Of a DNA stretch of 36,150 nucleotides, positions 30,568 through 36,150 are shown one piece after another. The notes under the pieces are model-generated. The model searched no databases and was not told the DNA's origin. It worked only from the letters and a program-made list of their open reading frames with translations. Numbering within the stretch: the first letter of the stretch is position 1; every line of letters starts with the position of its first letter. Origin of the DNA: Caldifarciminota bacterium. GTDB taxonomy: Bacteria > Hydrothermota > Hydrothermia > LBFQ01 > DSFT01. The stretch lies in NCBI GenBank assembly GCA_015494735.1, contig WGAQ01000164.1, positions 1 to 36,150 on the forward strand, read 5' to 3'. The translations under genes and the position numbers were made by a program.

Positions 30568-31915
30568 CTTTTGCCATCAGGAAGTAGGATGTCAGGGTTA
30601 TGACGTCCCCCAGAGTGGTTATGAGGGGAGCCGATATGGTGGCGGGGTCCCACCCCAGTTTCTTCACCAGGAAGGGCAGAGAGAAGCCCACCATGTTGGC
30701 CACCACGGCCGATATCATGATGGCGCTGCTCACCACTATGGCGAGAGGGATGAATGAGGGTTCCCTCAGATAGGCGATTATACTCATTCCGGCCCCCACT
30801 ATGAGGGCTATGAGGAAGGATGTGGTGAGCTCCTTGAAGAAATACCTGAGGAAAGCCCTGAAGTTCAATTCGAATTCCCCTGTGGCTATGGCCCTTATGG
30901 CGAATGTGGCACTCTGAGAGCCCATGACCCCCGTGGTATTCATAAGGTTGGGAATGAAGAAGGAAAGGATGATGAGTTTCGCCAGTTCGTTCTGGAAGTA
31001 ATTGAGTATCATCCCTGATATGTTCCCCAGTATGAGCATGGCCAGTATGGTGGGAAGCCTCTTCTTCATCTTTTCCCACTGGGACAGGCGGAAGTACTGG
31101 TCTTCCGGGTCCACCACACCTGCGAATTTGTACATGTCTTCCGTGGCTTCCTCCTCCATGATGTCGATTACGTCGTCTATGGTGATGACTCCGAGGAGTT
31201 TGTTTTCGCTATCCACCACCGGTACTGCTATCATGTTGTAGTCCTGTATGATGCGGGCGGCTTTTTCCTGGTCATCCGTCGCACGGACATACCGGGGTAA
31301 AATCATGAGCTTCGTTATGGGCTCGTCCTTTTCTGCCTTGATGAGGTCTATCAATTCCACGATTCCATTGAGACGGCGCTTGTCATCCACCACATAGACC
31401 TGATACAGGACCTCGTCGGGCAACTCCTTGGCTTCCCGAATCAGTTTCTTCAGGGTTTCTCCGGCTGTGGTGTCCATGGTCACTTCGACGAATTCCGGTG
31501 TCATTATTCTGCCGCAGGAGTCTTCCGGATAGTTCAGGAGAATCATGGTCTTCTTCCGCTCTTCCGGGGAAAGGCCGGATAGAATCTTCCTGGCAATCTG
31601 CACCGGGAGTTCATCCAGGAGTTCTGCCCTGTCGTCGGGGTCCATGTCTTCGAATATGGATATAACCTCCTCGTCCTTCAGCTTTCTTACCAGTTTTTCC
31701 ACTTCCTCCGGGTCCATTTCCGACAGGAGTTCTGCGGCGTAATCCTTGGGGAGTACGCGGAAGATGACGGCCTTTTCCATATCCGTCAGGTCCTCGAAGG
31801 TTTCCAGAATGTCAACCGGATGAAACTGGGTTAGGAAGTTCTTGAGACCCTGGAGGTTCCCCGCTCTTATGAGTTCCTTTATTTCCGGGACCAGGAGACT
31901 CTTTATTACCAGCAT
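30551..31915 (-). CDS. mgtE: Magnesium transporter MgtE
   Basis: MgtE is an Mg2+-gated, Mg2+-selective channel of the inner membrane. The 454-residue protein has the N-terminal superhelical domain (about 10-130; VDILETFEDLTDMEKAVIFR and later EMDPEEVEKLVRKL), two CBS domains (about 135-260; VYVVDDKRRLNGIVELIDLI and VPVVDSENKLLGVITIDDVI) and five membrane helices (about 290-454), with FFIPNLMNTTGVMGSQSATF for the conserved pore region and WDPATISAPLITTLGDVITL near the end. Length is typical. The start has a GGAGG site 6 nt upstream. A TTAAAC box at 31949-31954 predicts a leader of roughly 27 nt. Confidence 0.95.
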   Translation of the reverse strand: MLVIKSLLVPEIKELIRAGNLQGLKNFLTQFHPVDILETFEDLTDMEKAVIFRVLPKDYAAELLSEMDPEEVEKLVRKLKDEEVISIFEDMDPDDRAELLDELPVQIARKILSGLSPEERKKTMILLNYPEDSCGRIMTPEFVEVTMDTTAGETLKKLIREAKELPDEVLYQVYVVDDKRRLNGIVELIDLIKAEKDEPITKLMILPRYVRATDDQEKAARIIQDYNMIAVPVVDSENKLLGVITIDDVIDIMEEEATEDMYKFAGVVDPEDQYFRLSQWEKMKKRLPTILAMLILGNISGMILNYFQNELAKLIILSFFIPNLMNTTGVMGSQSATFAIRAIATGEFELNFRAFLRYFFKELTTSFLIALIVGAGMSIIAYLREPSFIPLAIVVSSAIMISAVVANMVGFSLPFLVKKLGWDPATISAPLITTLGDVITLTSYFLMAKVILNL

Positions 31916-31954
31916 GGGGAACCTCCGCTTTCATGGGGTGTTCGAAAAGTTTAA
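31916..31954 (-). promoter_or_regulatory. mgtE promoter box and ribosome binding site
   Basis: TTAAAC (31949-31954 on the minus strand) and GGAGG (31922-31926) 6 nt before the ATG. Unlike most first genes here, mgtE has both a leader and a Shine-Dalgarno site. No obvious Mg2+ riboswitch fold fits in the short leader. Confidence 0.4.
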
Positions 31955-32007
31955 TGTTGATGCCGGAAGTACACAGTCCTCGCTGTATTTTTTCGCTCCC
32001 CGAGGTG

Positions 32008-32020
32008 TATAATTGAAACA
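32008..32020 (+). promoter_or_regulatory. Leaderless extended -10 box of the DUF429 gene
   Basis: TG-TATAAT (box 32008-32013), TGAAACA (7 nt), TTG start at 32021. It supports the TTG initiation codon. Confidence 0.5.
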
Positions 32021-32572
32021 TTGAAATTGGGCGGAATACGGGCTCCTGTGTGCGGTGTGGATGTGGGTATAAGAAGGAGTGCGGTGGCGGCCCTGAAGGG
32101 GCGGGACGTGATCTACGTGGGAACCCCGATGCGTATGGAATGCATCCTCTGCGGTGTGGATGCGCCCCTGACCCTTTCGGATGGGCCTTTCAGGGATTGC
32201 GACAGGGAGGTTTTGAAACTGGGAATACCCCTTTATCCTGTGAACATGGGATTTATGAAGGCCATACACGAAGAGGCCCTGGGACTGATTCTTGAACTGA
32301 AGTGCTCCTATGCGATGGAGGTGTATCCCCATGCAACCCGCAGGTTGCTCGGATTTTCCTTCAGCAAGAGGAATATCGATGGAAGGAGAAGAATCGAGGA
32401 GAATCTTAGGAGGTACCTGAATACGGGAATTCATGCGAATTTCGATGCCGATGAACTGGATGCCCTGACCGCTGCTCTGACGGTGGCACTCTTTTTGGAA
32501 GGAAGGTCATCGTTTCTGGGTCGCGAATGCAGAATCCTGGTTCCGGACCCCCCGGGGAGTGGCGAAAATTGA
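32021..32572 (+). CDS. DUF429-family protein
   Basis: The 183-residue protein fits the DUF429 family (a predicted RNase H-fold group): VCGVDVGIRRSAVAAL (10-25) with the first Asp, VDAPLTLSDGPFRDCDREVL (46-65), EVYPHATRRLLGF (99-111) and the closing ADELDALTAALTVALFLEG (142-160). Family members keep these acidic positions, which resemble a nuclease active site, but no activity is established to my knowledge. It starts with TTG, supported by the adjacent -10 box, and ends 20 nt before the secG start. Its function relative to secG and rplU is unknown. Confidence 0.8.
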   Translation: MKLGGIRAPVCGVDVGIRRSAVAALKGRDVIYVGTPMRMECILCGVDAPLTLSDGPFRDCDREVLKLGIPLYPVNMGFMKAIHEEALGLILELKCSYAMEVYPHATRRLLGFSFSKRNIDGRRRIEENLRRYLNTGIHANFDADELDALTAALTVALFLEGRSSFLGRECRILVPDPPGSGEN

Positions 32573-32575
32573 GGC

Positions 32576-32592
32576 TATAAAATTTTCAGACC
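32576..32592 (+). promoter_or_regulatory. -10 box of secG
   Basis: TATAAA (32576-32581) 11 nt before the ATG at 32593, four bases after the DUF429 stop. The leader would be about 4 nt. Confidence 0.45.
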
Positions 32593-32964
32593 ATGATAAT
32601 CTACGGGATACTGATGTTCGTGTATATACTGCTCGTGCTCATCCTCATAGGTATAGTGCTCATACAGGAGCCGAAGAGTGCTGGACTGGGGGGAATGTTC
32701 GGTGGTGGGGCTGAAACCGTATTCGGCGCAAAAGGAGCGGCCACATTCTTCACGAAACTTACCGCGGGTCTGGGTGCTGCTTATATGGTTCTTTCCCTCA
32801 TCCTTTCCATCCTCAACAGGCCTGCGGTGGGCGGCTCTGCCATAGAGAGGGCCATACAGAAGGATGAGGTGCTGAAGAAACTCAACATCCCCACTCAGCC
32901 CGCCCAGCCTGCTCAGCCATCCCAGCAGGCTCCCCAGAATCCCCAGCCGGTAGGCGGGCAGTAG
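32593..32964 (+). CDS. secG: Preprotein translocase subunit SecG
   Basis: SecG is the small third subunit of the SecYEG channel. The 123-residue protein has the family layout: a first membrane helix (about 4-24), the conserved cytoplasmic loop LIQEPKSAGLGGMFGGG (23-39) with ETVFGAKGAATFFTKLT (41-57), and a second helix (58-76). The C-terminal tail (about 97-123) is a low-complexity Pro/Gln/Ala run. Length is somewhat above average because of this tail. It precedes rplU by 33 nt and probably shares a transcript with rplU and prfA. Confidence 0.93.
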   Translation: MIIYGILMFVYILLVLILIGIVLIQEPKSAGLGGMFGGGAETVFGAKGAATFFTKLTAGLGAAYMVLSLILSILNRPAVGGSAIERAIQKDEVLKKLNIPTQPAQPAQPSQQAPQNPQPVGGQ

Positions 32965-32997
32965 CAGGTGAATCCGCAAGCAAAGGAGGAATGGGTC

Positions 32998-33312
32998 ATG
33001 AAGGCTATAATAGAAGTGTCTGGAACGCAGATAGAGGTTAAGAAAGGGGATACCATAGTGGTGAATCGTCTTGCCGCCGACGAGGGGGAGAAGGTGGAAT
33101 TCGACAGGGTGGTCTTCGTGAAGGATGGGAATGAGAATCTCTTTGGAACCCCATACGTGGAGGGGGCGAAGGTGGTGGGGAAGGTCCTCCGTCATTTCAA
33201 GGGCAGGAAGATTCTCGTTTTCAAGTACAAGAGGAAGAAGAATTATCGCCGCAGGAGAGGGCACAGGCAGCACCTGACGGAGGTGGTGATAGAGGATATC
33301 ATCAGGGGATGA
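32998..33312 (+). CDS. rplU: 50S ribosomal protein L21
   Basis: L21 is a 23S rRNA-binding protein of the large subunit. The 104-residue protein has the family start MKAIIEVSGTQIEVKKGDTI, the VEFDRVVFVKDGNENLFGTP core, the GKVLRHFKGRKILVFKYKRKKNYRRRRGHRQ basic stretch and the EVVIEDI ending. An AGGAGG site 8 nt before the ATG decides the start against the in-frame ATG-less extension from 32968. rpmA, its usual downstream partner, is absent; prfA follows after 1 nt instead. Confidence 0.95.
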   Translation: MKAIIEVSGTQIEVKKGDTIVVNRLAADEGEKVEFDRVVFVKDGNENLFGTPYVEGAKVVGKVLRHFKGRKILVFKYKRKKNYRRRRGHRQHLTEVVIEDIIRG

Positions 33313-33313
33313 T

Positions 33314-34384
33314 ATGGAGGAATTTGCCTCTGTTATAGAAAGATATCGGAAATTGGAGGATGAAGTAACCCGCCTCAGTCAGGAAGGGAATTTCGACAAA
33401 CTGAAGGAGATTCTGCCCGAATACAATCGGTTGAAGGATGCGGTATCGAAGATCAGGGAACTGGAGGATGCTCTTTCTTATATGGAGGAGCTGGAGGGGA
33501 TGGCGGATGAAGACCCCTCCCTCAGGGATGAGGTGGAGGCGGAGATCGAAGAGACCCGCCTCAGGGTGGAGCGTTTGAGGAAGGAAATAAGGAGTCTTCT
33601 CATCCCCCGCGACCCCAATTACGATAGCAATGTCATACTGGAGATACGGGCCGGAGCGGGGGGAGAGGAGGCTGCCCTCTTCGCTGCTGACCTTCTGAGG
33701 ATGTACGTCAGGTATGCGGAGAAGAAGGGCTGGAAGGTTTCGATTACCCATGCCCACGAAACGGACCTGGGAGGATATAAGGAAGTGGCTGTTCTGATAG
33801 AGGGGAAGGGGGCATACGGAAGGTTGAAGTACGAGGGTGGAGTTCACAGGGTTCAGAGGATTCCCGTCACGGAGACCGGAGGCCGAATCCACACTTCGAC
33901 CGTGAGCGTCGTGGTGATGCCCGAGTATCAGGATACATCGGATGTGGAAATAAAGCCCGATGATTTGAGGATAGAAACCATGAGGGCTTCGGGGGCAGGG
34001 GGGCAGCACGTGAACAAGACGGAGTCTGCTGTCCGCATCACGCACATACCCACGGGTATAGTGGTTCATGTTCAGGATGAGAGGAGTCAGCATCAGAATA
34101 AGGCCAAAGCCCTCAGGATTCTGAAGTCCAAGTTGAAGGAACTCAGGGAGAGGGAGAAGAGGGAAAAACTGGGCCAGATTCGAAGGAGCATGGTGGGGAC
34201 GATGGAGAGGAGCGAAAAGATAAGGACTTACAACTGGCCTCAGAACAGGGTCACCGACCATCGACTTTCCGGGGATGAGAAAAATTACCCTCTGGACAGG
34301 ATTATGGAGGGGGACCTGGATCAGTTGCTGGACAATCTCGAGAAGATGGCGCTTTCCCGAATGGAAGAGGAGATGGTTGATTGA
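33314..34384 (+). CDS. prfA: Peptide chain release factor 1
   Basis: RF1 reads UAA and UAG and triggers release of the finished protein. The 356-residue protein has the N-terminal coiled-coil domain (1-95), the anticodon-like P-x-T motif as PVT in QRIPVTETGGRIHTS (about 186-200), and the peptidyl-tRNA hydrolysis GGQ motif at 229-231. PVT rather than PAT occurs in other bacterial RF1 proteins. The C-terminal domain has RTYNWPQNRVTDHR, an RF1 signature. It begins 1 nt after rplU and its TGA overlaps the next ATG (TGATG). Confidence 0.95.
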   Translation: MEEFASVIERYRKLEDEVTRLSQEGNFDKLKEILPEYNRLKDAVSKIRELEDALSYMEELEGMADEDPSLRDEVEAEIEETRLRVERLRKEIRSLLIPRDPNYDSNVILEIRAGAGGEEAALFAADLLRMYVRYAEKKGWKVSITHAHETDLGGYKEVAVLIEGKGAYGRLKYEGGVHRVQRIPVTETGGRIHTSTVSVVVMPEYQDTSDVEIKPDDLRIETMRASGAGGQHVNKTESAVRITHIPTGIVVHVQDERSQHQNKAKALRILKSKLKELREREKREKLGQIRRSMVGTMERSEKIRTYNWPQNRVTDHRLSGDEKNYPLDRIMEGDLDQLLDNLEKMALSRMEEEMVD

Positions 34385-35100
34385 TGCGTATAACTCATGT
34401 AATGGCCCACTTTCCCTTTGAGGAATGTCATATAGAGCGTCTGGAGAAGGTCCTATCTGCTCTGGGCGAACCCCTCATAAAGGAGCCGTTTTTCAGGGGA
34501 AAGAACGTCCGGTTATATGCGAGCAAAAGGGGAATATTCTGGTTTGCTGGCATCGAGGATAATATGAATACGGATTGGGTTCCTTTCTGGACGGAAAGAT
34601 TTACACATAATTTCATGAATTTGCTAATTTTGTTTATAGAAGTGGAGAGGGATACTTTGAATAATATGACAAATTCGTTCCCCGGAGGGGTATCCGTTCA
34701 CGGGGGGATTATATCCTCCAGAAGGAGGAAATTTTTCGTAAGCGGGGAAAATAAATTGCCGCTCGAATTCGTATCTGTTCGGATTCCTCACAGCGGCATA
34801 GAGGTGGCCTTTTACAGCAAAAGTGGTGAGATTCCTGTCGATGGAAATGCGATAAGGGAGGTGGAACTTCGTCTTCTTCCTGAGGTCGTGTCCCTTTATG
34901 GGGATGTTTTTAAGAGCCTTTCTGTCCCTCTGAAGAGATTTGACGAGATTCTGGAAGTGGACCTGGGAGAGCAGACTGTACTGCTGGCGGGGAAGGAGCC
35001 ATATCACAGGGCTATAGTTCGATTCCGTCCTGATGAGAAGAGATTTGCGGGCAGGGGACTCAACATCCTGAGCCTCCGTATGGAAACTTCCTCTGTCTGA
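34384..35100 (+). CDS. Unknown protein between prfA and the CRISPR-Cas genes
   Basis: The 238-residue protein is coupled to prfA by TGATG and lies 24 nt before cmr1. It is mixed alpha/beta with several strand-like stretches (KRGIFWFAGIED, VRIPHSGIEVAFYSK, QTVLLAGKEPYHRAIVRFRP) and no recognised motif. It has no Cas6-type glycine-rich loop at the C-terminus, no HD or DxD signature, and no signal peptide. Its sequence is more AT-rich than prfA and resembles the cmr1 region in style. It may belong to the prfA transcript, to the CRISPR locus, or to neither. A TTG at 34381 is an alternative start. Confidence 0.62.
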   Translation: MRITHVMAHFPFEECHIERLEKVLSALGEPLIKEPFFRGKNVRLYASKRGIFWFAGIEDNMNTDWVPFWTERFTHNFMNLLILFIEVERDTLNNMTNSFPGGVSVHGGIISSRRRKFFVSGENKLPLEFVSVRIPHSGIEVAFYSKSGEIPVDGNAIREVELRLLPEVVSLYGDVFKSLSVPLKRFDEILEVDLGEQTVLLAGKEPYHRAIVRFRPDEKRFAGRGLNILSLRMETSSV

Positions 35101-35112
35101 GGCTGTTCCCTA

Positions 35113-35124
35113 TATACTTTACGC
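35113..35124 (+). promoter_or_regulatory. Leaderless -10 box of cmr1
   Basis: TATACT (35113-35118), TTACGC (6 nt), ATG at 35125. It suggests a separate promoter for the CRISPR-Cas operon. Confidence 0.5.
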
Positions 35125-36000
35125 ATGGAAAGCTGGTCCATATTATTCAATTTCGAAATAATCACTCCCCTGATAATGGCGGGTGCCAGTCCGGCGGAGC
35201 CGGAGGTCAGAGAGCAATCCATAAACGGGATTTTCCGCTGGTGGTTTCGATTCATCAATGCCCATAAAGTGTCCAGTGTTAAGGAACTCTTCGATGAAGA
35301 AAGCAGGGTGTTCGGCTCACAGAAGGAGGCAAAGCCATTCAGGATGCGGGTGCTGGATAGGGATAAATTGAAGGGGAATTTCAAAGCATATCTCAGGATG
35401 AACGATGCTTCCAGGAAAAACATCTATAGATTGGCTTTCGAGCCGGAGCAGGCATTTATCCTGAATATTCAGGAGGATTTAAGGACAGGCATTGCGGATG
35501 AGCTGGAAAGTATTGTAAAGTTCCTTTCCCTCCTCGGAGGGGCTGGTGCCAGGTGGAGGAGGGGTTTCGGAAGCCTGATGGAAGCGGATTTTATTCCATC
35601 ATCCGATACACCCGAAGGACTGGTGGAGGAATATAAATCTGTCCTTCAACTGAACGGGAAATCGTTCAGGGCAACCTATGGGGATGCGGGGCTTTTCATG
35701 AACCTGACCAGCACCTCCATATTCCTGGTCTTCCCGGAAGGGGGCTTCTGGAGCGGATGGGAAGGAGCCATGAATAGTCTGAGGGACAGGATTTATAGAC
35801 CTTTGAAGGGTAAATCGAAAAGCATTACCATAAGGGGATACAGGGGCAGTCCCCTGATAATTCAGATAAAGAAGAACGGGAGCGGAAAATACTACGGAGT
35901 CATCATGGTCTTCCGCAGGTGGAAATCTGGAGCGGATTTTCTCAGAGATGTTTTGAAGTTGAAATCCGGACTTAGAGTTGTGGGTATCCATAAGGTATGA
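35125..36000 (+). CDS. cmr1: Type III-B CRISPR RAMP protein Cmr1
   Basis: Cmr1 is a Cas7-like RAMP subunit at the end of the type III-B effector (Cmr) complex that contacts target RNA. The 291-residue protein has the signature EIITPLIMAGASPAEPEVRE (11-30) and INGIFRWWFRF (33-43), and the glycine-rich LLGGAGARWRRGFGSL (136-151) that ends the first RAMP domain. A second, weaker domain follows to about 280. It is at the short end of the family. It heads a unit that continues with a CARF gene; Cas10/Cmr2, Cmr3-6 and the repeat array are expected beyond the right edge but are not visible. Confidence 0.9.
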   Translation: MESWSILFNFEIITPLIMAGASPAEPEVREQSINGIFRWWFRFINAHKVSSVKELFDEESRVFGSQKEAKPFRMRVLDRDKLKGNFKAYLRMNDASRKNIYRLAFEPEQAFILNIQEDLRTGIADELESIVKFLSLLGGAGARWRRGFGSLMEADFIPSSDTPEGLVEEYKSVLQLNGKSFRATYGDAGLFMNLTSTSIFLVFPEGGFWSGWEGAMNSLRDRIYRPLKGKSKSITIRGYRGSPLIIQIKKNGSGKYYGVIMVFRRWKSGADFLRDVLKLKSGLRVVGIHKV

Positions 36001-36150
36001 AAGGTCAATTCAGGATTTTAATCGGGGTGTGGGGTAACCCGGAAATATGGAAGGAGGTAAAGTATTCTTATAAGGGTGAAGAGGTTTCTTCCCCCAGCTC
36101 CTATGCTGTTATACATCGCCTGGATAAGCCGGATTTGAGCGTTGTTGTGA
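35997..36150 (+). CDS. csx1: Csx1-like CARF protein, N-terminus only
   Basis: The last 154 bases encode the first 51 residues of a protein that begins in an ATGA overlap with cmr1. The start GQFRILIGVWGNPEIWKEVKYSYKGEEVSSPSS matches the beginning of Csx1 (MJ1666-like) proteins: WGNP-x-x-W-x-x-V-x-Y. These have an N-terminal CARF domain that binds cyclic oligoadenylate made by Cas10 and a C-terminal HEPN ribonuclease domain. The HEPN part lies outside the window, so nuclease function cannot be checked. Confidence 0.78.
   Translation, partial: MKGQFRILIGVWGNPEIWKEVKYSYKGEEVSSPSSYAVIHRLDKPDLSVVV

Noticed and set aside
34384..35100. Cas6 or another Cmr subunit
   Set aside because: No glycine-rich C-terminal loop or RAMP signature could be found by eye.
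35101..36150. CRISPR repeat array
   Set aside because: cmr1 and a CARF gene are present, but no regularly spaced direct repeats occur anywhere in the window.

Overview
The window reads as a compact chromosomal segment of a diderm, probably thermophilic bacterium from a lineage I cannot name. Evidence for two membranes is an LptC-like protein, two lipoproteins with a clear lipobox and two predicted outer-membrane beta-barrels. The style of the proteins (charged, Lys/Glu/Arg-rich), a membrane-bound Sdh/Frd complex, a two-domain Usp, a divergent EF-G paralogue and a type III CRISPR module fit an uncultivated thermophile, but this placement is inference. No rRNA, tRNA, insertion sequence or CRISPR repeat array was seen.

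Layout. 1-2068 (minus): EF-G-like GTPase (cut by the left edge) and a GT4 glycosyltransferase. 2312-3585 (plus): tatA, dtd and a lipoprotein with overlapping ends. 3764-5077: APC amino-acid permease. 5145-8615: six-gene overlapping operon (degenerate GIY-YIG-like protein, lipoprotein, class I glutamine amidotransferase, LptC-like protein, small helical protein, exported beta-rich protein). 8623-10318 (minus): acidic protein, tandem Usp, PAP2 phosphatase. 10426-13098 (plus): AhaH-like coiled coil and a large beta-barrel. 13297-13569: HU. 13656-19170 (minus): sdhA-sdhC-sdhD-sdhB, then a second barrel and an LPG_synthase_TM/flippase-like membrane protein. 19377-20031 (minus): ccmE and acyP. 20032-20645: no clear gene, possible decayed remnant. 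20646-22424 (minus) and 22652-25022 (plus): divergent pair formed by a large helical protein with an IS1-type zinc ribbon and an ARPP-1-domain operon. 25035-27521: mutS. 27518-29161 (minus): four roadblock/LC7-type genes. 29353-30567: multi-TM protein. 30551-31915 (minus): mgtE. 32021-34384 (plus): DUF429 protein, secG, rplU, prfA. 34384-36150 (plus): unknown protein, then cmr1 and the start of a Csx1-like CARF gene, which is the left end of a type III-B CRISPR-Cas locus running off the window.

Expression signals. The most consistent non-coding signal is a -10 box (TATAAT, TATACT, TTAAAC or TAAAAT) ending only 6-8 nt before the start codon of the first gene of many transcription units, on both strands, often followed by TTTGC. 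This implies largely leaderless mRNAs for operon-first genes, while several downstream genes (sdhC, sdhD, sdhB, rplU) and the leadered HU and mgtE genes use AGGAGG-like ribosome binding sites. I used this rule to choose several starts. Genes within operons are packed tightly, with ATGA overlaps and several unusually long overlaps of 32-41 nt.

Candidates for something new: the four-gene roadblock cassette lacking an adjacent GTPase, the divergent zinc-ribbon/ARPP-1 locus with a palindrome over its promoter, and the unknown gene between prfA and cmr1.
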